In this document: piece by piece, positions 1-13,446 of the stretch
Numbering within the stretch: position 1 is the stretch's first letter
How the letters are laid out: the number at the start of each line of letters is the position of its first letter
Assembly: GCA_022605955.1 (NCBI GenBank)
Contig: JAKCOZ010000009.1
Coordinates: forward strand, 1-64,000
DNA: 64,000 nucleotides
Source: Rallus limicola
Lineage: Eukaryota; Chordata; Aves; Gruiformes; Rallidae
Reading direction: 5' to 3'
Made by a program: the position numbers and the translations under genes
The notes under the pieces: generated by a model
Told to the model about the DNA's origin: nothing
Seen by the model: only the letters and a program-made list of their open reading frames with translations
The model's database searches: none

Positions 1-286
1 AAATGGCCAGCCTCTGCTCAGTGGCTGTGGGGACAGGACAAGGGGCGATGGCCTCAAGCTGGAGCACAGGGAGTTCCACCCCAATCTGGGGAAGAACTTT
101 TTCCCAGGGAGGGTGAGGGAGCCCTGGGACAGGCTGCCCAAGGGGGTGTGGAGTCTCCTCCTCTGGAGAGATTCAAGACCAGTCTGGACACCGACCTGTG
201 TGACCTGTCCTAGGGACCCTGCTTTGGCAGGGGGGTTGGACCCAATGGGCTCTGGGGGTCCCTTCCAACCCCTAAGATTCTGTGAC
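1..286 (+). repeat. CR1 LINE 3' end, cut by the window edge
   Basis: Plus orientation; ends 'ggtcccttccaacccctaag' then 'attctgtgac'. Only the 3' UTR part is in the window. Confidence 0.88.
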
Positions 287-527
287 AAAAATACCTGGCA
301 GGTTCACTGAGAAGGACAGTGCTGTAGGGTGCAATTCCCTGACCCAACACTCACTCCCCTGCATTATCAGCATCCATTTCAAGAGACAGGTGACATTTCA
401 GAACAGTTACAACAGCAGCACCGTCCTCTCCTCACAGACAAGTCAGTTGATGATCTCGGTGAGCTCTCTTCAGCATCGGTGTTTCTGTTACTCAGGAGTC
501 CCTGTTCTCACTGTCTCTATTCCACAC

Positions 528-1035
528 TGTTGTGGTTCAGCCCCAGCCAACAACTCAGCACCCGCAGCTGCTTGCTCACCCCACCCCTCCCCCCCAGTGG
601 GACTGGGCAGAGAAGCAGAAGAGGGAGGGAACTTGTGGGTTGAGACAGAAACAGTTTAGCAGGACACACAAAAGTGGAAGATAATAATACATAAATAAGA
701 AAGACACAAAACAAGGGACAAGCAGCACAGTTTCTCTCCACCCAAAGTCGATGCTGCCCAACAGCCTCCAGCTTCCCTGCAAGACCCCCAAACTGCCCAC
801 AGGCACAAAGGCCAACAAGGAATTTGTTCACCATTTCCCATCAGCAGGCAGGTGTGCAGCCATCAGCCCAAACTCAGGGCTCACAATCTGCCACACTGGG
901 CCCTCAGCCCACCCCCAGCTATCAATGGAACATCATGTGCCATGGTAAGGAATACCCCCTCTGGCCAGTTTGGGCTGTGTCCCCTCCCAGCTTCCTGGCT
1001 GCCCCCCCACCTTCTCATTGGCAGAGATGTGTGAG
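528..1035. mobile_element. LTR of an avian endogenous retrovirus, right end worn
   Basis: Begins 'tgttgtggttcagccccagc' and contains 'gccatggtaaggaatacccc', the same layout as the LTR at 10624. The matching 3' terminus is not present, so the right boundary is approximate. No retroviral coding sequence is attached. Confidence 0.65.
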
Positions 1036-3845
1036 ATTATTTTTTAATTATTTATTAAAGATTTCGTTATTTTTAAGTGTTTCTCATTCTTCTGAAATGC
1101 TGCAATACTAAAAATTTTACAGAAAATTAAAGGCTATCAATCTTCTATTGCAAAAAAAAAGGAAGAATCCAATATCAACTGTTGCTTTACCTTCTGTTTC
1201 ATTTCTTTTTCATGCAAGCAGAGACAAGGTATTGAAAGGACATACCATCTCCGAAGCTTCAGCTCTCCTACCCCTGTTTCCTAGCCACCAAACTGCTGCT
1301 ATTTTGCATGTTGGGTTGTTTGTTTTTTTTTAAATGTATTCTTCAGAGGCACTACAGAATTTCTAGGATGCTTCTGTTTTCCTATGCTGAAGGAGACAAC
1401 AATGTTAGACTTCCTAGATTTGCACTGGGCTCTACAGGCAAGATCTGCTTTGCTTTAGCTCTGTCTTTTCTCCCTTTCCTGTCTGTGCTTGGAATAACTC
1501 AAGTATTTGTATTGTCGTACACCTTGTCTAAAATATTTAATAGCAAATTGGAAACACAGGTTGAAAAAATTGAGCAAACACCACACAGTAAGGAGAAGAA
1601 CCCCTTGGTTCAAGAGACCTAACTAACTGGAACATCAGCATAGCTTTCCCTTGCACAGTTCCAAAGCACCTAATGGATTTCAAACTTAGCATTTCTAAAA
1701 GTGCATTTGACACAGGAGTTATTTTTCAGTGCCGACCTTATCTTTATCTTCTTTAAATAAGGATGCTCTCTGAAAGAGGATTGACACTGGAATGCAGTAA
1801 CTGGAGACATACTCCATTGAATGGTCTTTCACTGGAGCTGCAAGGAAAGGGCCCAATTTAAACTTGCTTACAAGATGGAAACAATTTCCTTCCCCCAAAG
1901 CCTTCATAATCAAACATTCATCTTATGAAAACACTGTGCAAAGAATCTGACTACTTCTATTCCTTCTTATTTTTACAACACTTAAAGGAAGTCTTAGCTG
2001 TTCTCTCAATTGTGGACATAAGATTTGAGGATGGAACCACAAATGCAGCAAACATTTCTATAGACCAAGAGACTCACAACAGAGACACAACTCACTTACG
2101 GAACCACAAGGTCACCAGATGCTGCCGCTGTGATTAATACAGACACCATTTGTATAGAATACAGGCCCTGATGTAAAATTCATTAGCTCAGTGGCAAAAT
2201 TGAAGTGATGGCCTTTGAAAACTCAGAAAGGGGAAAGCCATCTTTCCACGTACTTTTAAGAAGTGAAGCTTTGTTGCACAGCTTTAGGATTCAAATCTCT
2301 GTGCAATAACTGAGGCTTTAAAAATGAAAGATTAAAATTGGAATTTAGTAATAATAACGGAATTAGTGGAAGCAGAATTTCAGCTCATAAGTATTTCTGA
2401 TGACACACAAGGGATACCTTTTAAGGACACCAAGTAAAAGGAAGCATTAGCTGAACACACAGGAAGAATCTCTCTCCCCCAGAAAGCCAGGGCAATCAGA
2501 AACAAGATGCAGACATCAAACAAGGAATGACCTCGCGGATGGTAAGCTGGTGAAAGGTAACAGCTCATCGTGAATCCTGACAAACCCGGGGGGAGGGAAG
2601 CCCCGGTGTTTTCCTCTGCTCACAAGAATGAAAGAAAGAAAAAACCCAAAGTTTATCTAGGTCAATTCTGAACATCAGTCACCCAAGTTTACCCTGTTCA
2701 TTTACAGAAAGAAACGGGAAGAAGGAACAGAACACAGAAGGGAACAGCCCCACTGCTCCTTGAGACAAGAATATGCTGCAACTTTATCCTCAGGAGCAGT
2801 TAAACACATCAGCAGAAACATCAGGTTTCCAGTTCTCCCAAGAAGAAACCAAAATGCTACTGTAATTTATGACAGAACAAGCAGCTTCTGGTGTCTCACA
2901 TGAAATTCTTTAGTCTGCATTCTAAAAGAGCAGAGATAATTAGGAGGAAATAGCGGGATTTCTTTTAATATAAAATTCCGAATATGCACACAGTTGTCTG
3001 ATGGAATAAAAATCTCCTGAATGGTTCCTCAAGTTCTAAACTAAAACTCTTCCTTTAAGTTGCTGGGATCTGGTTAGATTTTAGCCACACCTGACTACCT
3101 ACAAACAAGTTTATTTTATTACTCATGTAAGCCATGCTTGTTCTATTTTCTTCTAATTTATTACAAAACCAATATGCCTAGAAACTAATGTAACAAAATA
3201 GTTACTCGTGTTCCTAAACTAGTACTTAGAAAGAATCCCTGAGATTTGTCTCAGTGATCCAATTCCAGCTTCCATTATTAGTTGGTTTAGTGTGGATTTT
3301 CACAGCACCGTGACATTTTCTTTGTATTGCGCGATCATCCCAAAACCCAATTAATGTTATTCATGCACTTAATGTCTATCACAACTAGCACAATATACGG
3401 ATATATCAAGAGGAAAATGGACTAAAACTACTACCTCACCCTAAGGGGGACAACATGCCAATGTGGGCGATAAAGACACCGGTAGGAGAGTCGAGAGGAT
3501 TTCGGTGTTCTGGGGGTGAAGCCTTTGCTATTTATGCTTCTGCACTGAGGTGCTTGGCCGCCGCCTTCGTTTCCCTCAGCCAGAAGCACAAAGCAGACAT
3601 GAATGCAAAGGTCTCTATTCTGTTACAGCAGATAAGGACTTTATTGTTTGTAGCCAAAAAATTAACCTTATTAATGATTCTTATTCGTATGAATCCCATA
3701 AGTCCCACTCTTAAGTTATATATATATATATATGAATAGAAATAAGAACACCGTGGATGACAAAAACATAGAGGGTAAGAGGATGTTTTTTTTCCAGAAA
3801 CATTTGTAGCACACAAAGCATTTCATAATCCAATCATTTACATAG
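1036..3845. other. Non-coding stretch
   Basis: A/T-rich, no open frame with recognisable homology; a short (TA)n run at about 3716-3733. No repeat named. Confidence 0.5.
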
Positions 3846-3850
3846 GGGGC

Positions 3851-5050
3851 TGTGGTGGTTGAGCCCTGGCCAAAGGCCAGACGCCCGCCAAAATCAGTCT
3901 GTTACTCCCCTTCTTAGTTGGACAGGGGAGAAATAATATAATTGGGCGGCTCGAGAGGCAAACTCGTTAATGACGCGGGCAAAACAGACTCAACACAGAG
4001 TGCCGAAGAGAAAGTTGCCTCATCTATTACACTACACTAAAGAGAAAACAGTGAAAAAGAACGAGAGTCAGGAGTGCAACCAACAATCTTGAAACAAATG
4101 CAACAAGGCAAACACTATTTCCCCAGCACTCCCTCCTTAGCAGGCTTTAGTTAGAAGTTTGCTCCCTTCTTCCCTCCCGGTCGCAGCCCAGGAGGGGCAG
4201 GGACTGGGGAAAATGGGGGTCTCGGAAACACCTTCCCCCCACCCCTCCATTCTAAAGCAGACTGCCCTTTCAGCCATGATTTTGCTCCCTTCTTCCCCTC
4301 TCCTGCTCGCAGCACACGACGGGGGGGCAGGGACTAGGACATGGGGGCTGTAGTCAGTCCCTTGCCAGCTGGTTTCCTTCTGGGCCGAGATGGGGGCATC
4401 CATTCCACACAGCCTCCCCCTGCTGCACCGTAGGATCTCACCCGTAAGAGCCGGTCCTCCACGAACTTTCTCCAAGGCAAATCTCTTCCCATCGGGCTTC
4501 ATCTCTGCTCTGGCAGGCAGCAACAAATCACAGTGTCTCTCAGGCCCAGTCCTCCACGGGGCTATGATGCCTCCCCCAGCAAACCTGTTTGGCTCATCTC
4601 TGTAGGTCGCTTGTGCTGGCAGGGGCTCATCCCAACCTAAGTCACGGCATCTTCTCTGTGTCTCCCCCGGCTCCATCCAGCGTGGAGCCTCTCCATCGGG
4701 CAGGTCGGGTCTCTGCCTCCTCCATGGGTCCTTTCCTCCGGCTACTCCACGGGCTTCAGCTCCGGCTGCAGGGGCAAAACTGTCGCCTGGGTACCTGGGC
4801 GCGCCTACTCCCCCAGCTTTCCTGGCCTTTTGTGTCTGTCAACTGCTTACATTTATATGCAAATAGACATCCCAATGCCCTTAACGGGCCAAAACTGCAA
4901 TCTTCCTGGCACTCCGTGTTCTGGTGGAGTCTTTGTCTCCTCTATGTGATTCTCAGAGGCGCTGTAAGCAGGCCTGCAGAAGACTCCAGCAGCCATGTTC
5001 TGTAGCACATGGCCCCCTCTCTCAGTAGCCAACTACGCAAAACTGCAACA
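3851..5050. mobile_element. Solo LTR, 1,200 bases, with 5-base target duplication
   Basis: Starts tgtggtggtt and ends aactgcaaca, forming a short imperfect terminal inverted repeat with TG..CA ends. GGGGC stands directly before (3846-3850) and directly after (5051-5055). There is no internal retroviral gene, so this is a solo LTR left by recombination. It has the same family layout as the LTR at 22271-24129. Confidence 0.85.
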
Positions 5051-5368
5051 GGGGCTTTTGTTTTCCCTTTTATGCATACCTTAGTTTAAAATACAGAAAT
5101 CTGAAGTATATTGAGTTGAAACTATTTTTGAAGAGTCAAGGGAAAACAATTTGCTAATAAGTTTGCATGATCGGTCCCCTTTAGCGTTCAGTTCAGTTTA
5201 CACTTTTCAGCTTTGTCTCCACTCAGTCCTGTTAAATCCATTTTTCATATTATACTCTAAATTATATGAAGAAACCTAATGCATAAAAGCAAAGCTCAGG
5301 TTCTGTTTGAAATTAGTAAGATATCAGACAGAATTTACGTTTTCTTTGACATCAACACAACACCTTTT

Positions 5369-6020
5369 CACAGAATCATTAAGCTTGGAAAAGACCTTCA
5401 AGATCATCTAGTCCAGCCGTCCCCCTACCACCTCTACTACTAACTAACCCATGTCCCTAAGTACCTCATCCAACCTTTCCTTGAACACCCACGCCCCCTC
5501 CCCCCCCCCCCCCGCGGGACGGTGACTCCACCACCTCCCTGGGCAGCCCCTTCCATTGCCTAAACACTCTTCCTGAGAAGAAATTTCTCCTCAGTTTCTA
5601 ACCTCAGTTTCCCCTGATGCAAACTGCAGCCATTCCTTCTTGGCCTATCACATCTTATCTGTGAGAAGAGGCTGATCCCCAGCTCACCACAGCCTCCTTT
5701 CAGGGAGATGCAGAGCTTGATAAGGTCTGCCCCAAGCCTCCTGTTCTCCAGACCACACAGACTCGGTTCCCTCAGCTGCTCCTCATCAGACTTGTGCTCT
5801 GAAGCCTTCACCAGCTTCGTTGCCCTTCTCTGGGCACACCCCAGGGCCTTCATGTCTTTCTTGTAGTGAGGGGCCCAACATGAACACAGCATTTGAGGTG
5901 CAGCCTCACCAGAGCTGACTACAGGGGTATGATCACCTCTCTGGTCCTGCTGACTACACTGTTCCTGATGCAGGCCAGCCACGATGCTGTTGGACTTCTT
6001 GGCCGCCTTCTTCCTATCTA
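5369..6020 (-). repeat. CR1 LINE 3' fragment
   Basis: Reverse orientation; terminus 'cacagaatcattaagcttgg'; the ORF2 end reads back as [15 protein letters not shown] on the minus strand. A C-run at about 5497-5513 lies inside. Confidence 0.88.
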
Positions 6021-7139
6021 AGAAAAACATGGCTTGAAAATGGCTTATTAACTAAATTTATGTGTGTATTGACCATATCCACCCAGAGCTGAGAGTTGCC
6101 TGAGTTGCCATGGGGAATGGAGGTCCCACCTACTAGTATGCTGGCTCCCGAGCACGTAAAGTAAGTAAAAACCACAACAAGTACAAAAAAACCAACCAAA
6201 AAACAACCAAACAAAAAGAAAGTCACAAGACACTCATGGGAAAACTAAATGCTGTGAAATTCAGTTTACAAACCTGACTTCTAGCCTCATTTCCTTACTG
6301 GTGATCACATATTTTGTAACTATTGGTTAACTTCAAGCTACTGCACAAGAACAACCACTGGTCAGAGCAGCTCCTTCCTAAGCACTTTTCACTGCTGACG
6401 GGCAGCGGGACAGGAACGACTCAGGCCTCCCCACAAGGCTTTGGAAAGGCACTGTTGGCCAAGAGGCTGTAACACCCATCTGCTTTGGTTCCTGATCAAG
6501 TCTAGCAGCTCCTGGGGGCTTTCACAGACGCCTGCCTCGCCGCAGTCGGGCACCGCTCCTTGCTGTCACTGTGAACAGCAGCTTTTGGATTATTCTTTGC
6601 TTTTTTCTTTAAAAGATCTCAACATACTACCTGACATCCCACTGCTGACTCCTGCTGCCAGCTGCAGTACTGATAAAGACACACTCTGCATCTGTGTCAT
6701 GTTATTTTACAAAACTCTAAGATTACCCCCCTCTTACTTTACATATGGACACCAACTGTAAACTGTAACCTGGTTATGGCAAGAAAAAGCAAGGCCCCAA
6801 CACAGCCCCCTGCCAGCACCACAAAGCCGACCGGTACCGGTGCATCCCGAATGGAGGGAGACAGGAGAGGGGCTGCTCCCGCCTTCTGAAGCAAGGTGAC
6901 CCGCTCTGCTGGGACCCTTCTCCTAAGGGGAGTCTCAGCTCCTGGTAGCCAGCAGCTCACCTCAGCCTGAGCCCAGACGGGGCTTGGAGAAAGGCTGAAA
7001 GGTTGCTGTTGGGCAAAGGCAGCCTTCGCTTCCAAGTGCATTTAAAGACCAAGGGGTGTCTCTAGAATTGGCTCTGAGCTGCGTGCTGATGTCGGAGCCC
7101 TTTATGTCAAGGTTTATTTGGGGCTTGTAAAGATCTCAT
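6021..7139. other. Non-coding stretch before the CpG island
   Basis: No gene recognised. A 100-codon minus-strand frame (6739-7041) has one hydrophobic run but no homology I know. Confidence 0.45.
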
Positions 7140-7850
7140 CAGATTATGCTCAAGCTCGCCCAAACTCGCTTGCTGCATTCAGTGGAGGGCAGGAGACAGC
7201 CTCGGCAGGGGCCAGGACTCACCCGGGATCACCCCCATCTCCCGGACGCCTGCTGCAGAGCCCCGGGGCCGAACCTGACTGACCGACCTCCCCCAGCACC
7301 GCCCGGCTGGCGCCCGCTGCCGCCACCTCCTCCGGGAGGCTTCCACCGAGTCACCGCCGGGCTGGAAGCCCCGACCGCGCCCGCAGCACCCTCCCCACCG
7401 CGGGGGCAGAGGGCACAAAGCCGCGGTACCCCCCGCCCGCTCCCCCCGGCCTCTCCTACCGTCCGCAGACAGAGACATCTCCATGAGAGGCTCCTTCGCT
7501 TTCCGGCCCAAGCGGTTCAAGGTGGCCGCCTTCTCTTCCCTCCTCGCCCGCGGCGGGGGATGCCGCTCAGGTGCAGGTGGGAGAAGAGGGGGCGAGTCCG
7601 TGCGCACTGCCCGCAGAGGCGGGGCACGGAGACGGGGGAAGGGCCCAGGGAGGGGAAACCGCAGCTCCCCGTCCGCGCGAAGTTTTCCCGGCGCGCAGGT
7701 TCCCGTCGGCGCGCGGGTCCTGCCCGGCTCCCGCCCGCTTGCAGCTGCCCCCCGCGCGCAGTTCCCGCCCGGGGGCGGCCGAGGAGGGAGCAGCGCCCCG
7801 CAGGCCTCCGGGGGAGGGAAGAGGCCTTTGCCTCGGTAAGGTCTCCATTG
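7140..7850. promoter_or_regulatory. CpG island, candidate bidirectional promoter
   Basis: Very GC-rich and full of CG dinucleotides, unlike the flanks. A good plus-strand donor (gtaagg) follows at 7838. On the minus strand a start reading MEMSLSADG runs into a donor (gtagga) just below 7460. Long open frames on both strands here are expected from composition alone. In mammals VAC14 lies past the HYDIN 3' end, but I see no VAC14 coding exon. The gene served is unknown. Confidence 0.6.
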
Positions 7851-10623
7851 CTTTTCTGCTCCCGAGAGATTGCTGACGGGATCCCGCGGGGGAAACCCCT
7901 GAAGCGTTTATTCACTGCTGGAACTTGGGGCGATTCGCGCTTGGTGCCCGTCTGGAGAAGCGGCTCCTCTGTACGGTTTGAGCTCCTCGTTTCGTTGTAG
8001 CAAAGGGCTTGGGTTTTGTTTCTTGCGGTTTGTTTTGCCCGTCGGCGCCTTCTGTGACAGTTGATCTTTCCCGGAGAGGGGAGGAGAAAGGAAGGGAAGT
8101 CAAGTCCCATTCCTGGCGTGGGTCAGTGTGGCGGGTTACTGCTGGCAGCTGCGTCCCACGCAGTCCCCAGATCACCTTCTGCTGTTGAAGATACATGTAT
8201 TGCATGCAGTTCTTTGGTGGTTTGTTGGTTTGGGGTTTTTTTAAACGATACAGTCACAAAAGAGGAGTTTGAACCTGAAGTGGGAACCAAAGGGAAGCGG
8301 TGCATCTCCTTCCCAGCCTCTTCAACCCGGCTTTTCTCCTCTGATGGCTGAACAACTGCACAGACGGTCACTTTGCTGTGGGCTCCATCCCAGAAACAAG
8401 TCTTGCTGCCTCCCACATCTTCATGTCATCTTCATGCTTTTGAAGACCGGTTGAGGCTTTCTAGAAGAGAAGAGCCAACCAATTCCCGGTCCTGTATTTG
8501 GATTGGCCCTTTCTAAGTGTTAGTGCCATTTGGAAAGAAATTAATCTTTTGGAGACCAGGTATGAACCAGACTTAGAAAGGCCAGGTGGGACTCAGGTGG
8601 ACATTAGGGGCCCAAATCCAGCATGATGTTACCCCAAATTGCCAATCAGTTGTCAGGTAACCTGGGGACTTCCACAGTTTTTCTTCTTTTTATATGTGCC
8701 TGTGATGAAGCGTGTTTGCTGGATCCTGGGCCGTAACATCAGCTGACAGTTCCAACACAGGCCGGGGGTGTGGAAGATCCCAGTCCACTTCTGTGTTTGG
8801 AGGGGGTTCTGCCTCTCCTGATGTAAGAGGCCCCACCAGCCTGCTGCGGGGAGTGAGCGACTAGGCAGGAGGTGGGGACGATGAGGGGGTGCTCTCCTGT
8901 GAAGGTTGCCACAGTGAGGAAGGGACTGCCATAGTCCCTGAGGAGAAAGTCGGTCTGTCTGGAGATTCAATAGGGGCTCCCTAAACTCTGGCATTTTACT
9001 CAGGGATGTGCCTGACATCTGACTCTTCCCCTCCTGCTGTACACAGTTCCTAAGGCTGAACCCAGCTGCTGGAACGCCGCTCCAGGGCCAGGCAGCGGGC
9101 AAGGCAGCAAAGCTTGCTGGTGGGATGTGCATTTGAATTTGCATATCATTTGTGTATCACCTGGTTCTTTGTGCATGTTGCCTCGCAGCCCTGCAGCTGC
9201 CAGGGAATGAAAAGAGAGCGCTGTAAAGAGTTGCGGGGCAAGGCAGCAGGATGCAAACACTTGTCAGAGGCAGTTAGAAGTTTGACATAGTAAGTGAATG
9301 GTCATCATTGCTCACTGCATTGTCTTCCTAGTCCGTGACTTCTCAGTCACCTCTTTGCAGAAAGCAAGAAAGGAATAACACCTGTGACGTCCAAACAAAC
9401 AGATGACTTTGCAGACTCTAACCTGCCTTCTCCTTGGCAAGAGTTAGTACACGTTTGCAACAGCAGAACTAAACTACTCGTTTTGCACTCTCCCCAGGGC
9501 AAGGAAACTGCATGGGTGTGGGCCCAGCTAAGCCCATCGACATCCCAGCCGTGCTGGCTGCTGGAGGAGGAAAGCCTGAGATGGAGATGCCGGCTCTGTG
9601 TCCTCTGTGGGAGCAACAGCCGTTTTGAGAGAGCTGCAAGAGAGCAAGGTAATCTTAACAGAAGCCTGTATCCCAGGCACAAGCACAGCCAGGCATCTTA
9701 GCTCTGTAATCTTGCAGTTACACTCCAATACCTGGGTTGCCGGGTTTACAGCTGCCATCGAAGCCTTCTTAGAAAAATAACCCAAAGAAACCACAAAAAT
9801 AGATGACGAGAGCAAATGACCTTGGTGTGTTTTGTGGAGTAGAGAGAATTCCTCTCTTTCCTGCCGGCAGAGACATTCTTAAGGATACCTGAATACGTAC
9901 AGAATCTGTTCACTAGCAGTGTCTGCGGCGTGATTCTTCACTCTTACCATGTCTCTGTGGACAGAGTTGCATTGATTTCACTAAACTGCTCCTAAGCAGC
10001 ATGAGTGAGGATCAGTATTTAATTCTGATGGGCTGTATGCTGGTAGGTACCAGAGATTATGGTATTATTACCTATGCTGGTAGGTACATGAGATTCCCAG
10101 GCATCAAAATGACAAAGCTCTGATAGTGACAAGTGGCCTAATATACCTGCTTCAGTTCCCCAGCTTTCCATATTGCTGACTACCAGACCAGAAAATACCA
10201 TGCATGAAGCGCCTGCATTATTGAAGTATCACCACAATGAGGGATAACAGATCTAGTTTGCTATAAAATGCTATAAAGCACATGACACTTCCATCTCTTA
10301 AGCAGATGCCTCATTCTTGGCTGCAATCAAGAACTGCTGAGTTGCTGGTGTTGAACACAGGCAGCGTACAATGGAACAAGTCCTTTGGAGACCAATTTCT
10401 GGGCACAAGGGGAAAACAGGTGATCAGGAACAGCCAGGAGTCTGCCAAAGAGGTACCTCTTCTCCTCAATAACTTTGTTGATGTTCACCCACCTCCTCCA
10501 ATGCTGAAGGAGACAAAATGGAGCTCAGAAGAGTTGCAGATGGCTGTAACTGGGGGACCAACTGTTACTCTCAACAGCAGGGTGGGCAGGGCTGCCCTTC
10601 AGCACGACCTAGACATGGAATGG
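7851..10623. other. Non-coding stretch after the CpG island
   Basis: No protein homology and no named repeat. It could be the first intron of an unidentified transcript starting in the CpG island. Confidence 0.4.
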
Positions 10624-11208
10624 TGTCGTGGTTTCACCCCGGCTGTGGGCTGAGATCCACGCAGCTGCCTGCTCCTTAAAGTAAAAGAGGAGGAGGAAAG
10701 GGAAAAGGGGGGGGGAACAAGGGAAGGGAAAAGGAAGGGGCAAATAACTCCAAAACCAAGAAACTAAGAGGCCCGTGGGTTGGGATAAGGATAGTTTACT
10801 AAGATAAAGAAAGATAAAATATAACAATGCTAACAGGACTTTAGAGCAAAAGAATATGAAACTATTGATACACAATGCAGTTTCTCACCCAACCACACAG
10901 CTCAGGCCGCACCACCCAGAGCCGTCCTGGAACCCGACCGTCCCCCAAGACCCTCGCGTCCCGGCCGCTCGCGTCCTGGAACCGCCCCTCTTCTTCCTCC
11001 CATCAGCCCCCCGTTATCCTGGGCAGGACGTAATTGGCATGGAATACTCTCTTTGGCCCATCTGGGTCACCTGTCCTGGCTTTGACTGTCTGACTGCAAC
11101 TAGAAACATCAGGGTGTTCTCAGCACTGCTTTCATTGTAACTCCCAAACACAGCATTCCATCCGCTGCTACAAATGAAGTTAACTCTATCCTGACTGAAA
11201 CCAGGACA
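10624..11208. mobile_element. Solo LTR with terminal inverted repeats
   Basis: Starts tgtcgtggtttc and ends gaaaccaggaca, an imperfect 12-base inverted repeat with TG..CA ends. No target duplication is visible at these borders. Same superfamily as the LTR at 528. Confidence 0.75.
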
Positions 11209-13079
11209 GTCATGCATTTCAAAATGCTGTACTCAGGGCATTCCTGAGGGAACTCCCACAGGTTGCAGGTGTCCCAAGGATTAAGATACTTTGTAAGTAT
11301 CTGGTTTTCTTCCTTGTCCAGTCATCTGCAGGGCATAAAGTTTGTCTGCAGGTGAGGATACGATCCACAGTTATTTTATATACCTCACAGTGGCATAAAG
11401 TACCAATGTTTAGCAAAATAATTGCTCGTCACAGTCATGTTATGTTTCTTCAGTATAATATTTGAAAAAACCCTCCATGTGTTAGAAATCATTCATCAAT
11501 GCACTTCCCTAGCAGAGGATTATCTAAAAAGCCTGGTTTCTTATACCGATTTCTGGTTTGGGGATGAAATAAGCTCTGAGGTCTCCAGGATTAGCATGCA
11601 AATTTGTGTTTTCACTTCCAAGTTTGGGTCCCTGCTGGCTCATGTTGTCCTGTTTTCCAACTGTGAAGAGTCGTTTCCTTTGTTTGCCACCAACATGAGA
11701 GAGTTCAGATGCAAACTGTAACATCCCTCTGAGAAGAAAGCAGAATCATTTCAAAGCTCAGAGACTCTCTGACCCTTTCTCACACCTACAGTTTGTCAGG
11801 AAAAATACAGGCTTATTTTCAGTTTGTTTCTTAAGCTAGGGTCATGTCCACTGAGTCCAAAGAACCACTTATCTGAGATCAAGTCACAGTGGAATCAGCA
11901 CCAGCAGAAAGAAAACACAAGCAGAGACTTTTCATTATTGGGAATTTAACAACAGTTCTGTGACAGCAAAAGGAGAGGCCAGGGACAACCAAATCGAATG
12001 ATTTTTACCGACCACCTACAATTGCAACCAGACCCATTTGGTGAAGGGCATGTTGAAATAAAGGACCATAGTAGGCATTATATCTCCTAGATTCCACAGT
12101 ACTGAAATCTAAGAGGGTTCTTTGATCAGATGTCTGAAATCCACTCAATTTGTTTTGCAGACAGGAAATGCAAATGGGGCTGAAGGGGAACAGTCCATTT
12201 TCTCTCTGCAGAGGAGAGGGTTTTATCAAGGGCAACAGATGCCCAAAACGCTGCTGTGGATACTTTTTTGTATGATACTGCTCTTTCTGTATGCCACACA
12301 TGCCATATGTCAGAATTGTTAGCTACTCCGTAATTAATGTATGTCCATAATGACAAGGTTGCATCAGTGCACCATAGGAAACTGAGAACAAATTAAGCCA
12401 CAGATCATTCTAAAGCAAACGGCTGCCTTTTAAAATCTCACACTTTCAAAGACACAGGTGGGTTTGGTTTTAGTTTTGATCTTCCAAGATGACTGGTTTT
12501 CAAATCATGACCCTTGGATGCTTACAAGAAGCTGCACTGTTCTATTCCTGGTTAGAATCTCACAGCCGCTGTTGCCTCATCTACACCAGTAAATAAAATG
12601 CAGGAGAATCTCCCTGGCACAGTGTGTCTCCTGTCCTTGTAGGTTATTTCTCCTACCTTCCAAACCAGACAGCTTGCAGCAGCAGCAATACCTGTTGTAC
12701 ACAGTGCCTAACTCATGTGCAGTCTGGGTCTGGTAATTGTCTGGGACATTCCTTACTGGCACGAGACAAGGTCATGCCAAGAGCTGTGCTTGTAACTCAG
12801 CAGCTGTGGGAAGCGCTCCAAGGCCAGGCCTCAGCACTGTTTTGTGTATCGCAGAGAAGCAGCTGATGAGCTGAGGTGTGTGAACATAGGATAACAGAAG
12901 GAACGGGTCCCATTTCCTTAATCTTTCTGGAGAAGAAAAGTATTAATAAATATTGTGGCCAACAGAGCTGAGAACTTCCCACTGAGCTGGTGGGAACGGT
13001 CTGAAGGGGTCAAAGAACGTATTATCTTCCTTTGAACTGAGCTACGTTAATATGATTTCAATTATTTGAGGAAAGCTAT
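11209..13079. other. Non-coding stretch
   Basis: Open frames up to about 100 codons, none recognised; no repeat identified. Confidence 0.45.
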
Positions 13080-13446
13080 GCTTTGTGGGAAAAGTGAACG
13101 ATGGTTCTGCACCTAAGGAGTTACACAATGAAGCATGTGTCCAAGATCTGATCGCCTTGTTCCCACGAAAACTGTGAGAGACCTGAGAAACAAGAAGTCA
13201 CAGGACATTGTGAAGCAGGAACATTCCATTGCAGTTACTGTGTAGCTAAAGCTACACTGCAAAGATAACCCACAACGCTAGCTTCATCTGCAACCTGTAG
13301 AAAGCTATCAGACGATTTTATGTTAGCCAATCAGTATAAGGCACGCTTAGTTTTTGTATATCTAGAAAGTATATAAACTACTGTGTGCATACAATAAAGT
13401 GAACACTTTGCTTATATTAAGCGGTGTCCCGTCCCTCAGTTGTGGC
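13080..13446 (+). mobile_element. Probable LTR with promoter and poly(A) signals
   Basis: CCAAT at 13327, TATATAAAC at 13370 and AATAAA at 13393 stand in the order and spacing of a retroviral U3-R region, followed by a U5-like 'gtgtcccgtccctcag'. The borders are uncertain and no retroviral genes flank it. Confidence 0.6.

Noticed and set aside
6739..7041. Small membrane protein on the minus strand
   Set aside because: One hydrophobic run only; no start context, homology or splice partner.
7146..8000. 284-codon open frame on the plus strand
   Set aside because: Lies in the CpG island; Pro/Arg-rich with no domain; overlapping frames on both strands are equally open, as expected from GC content.
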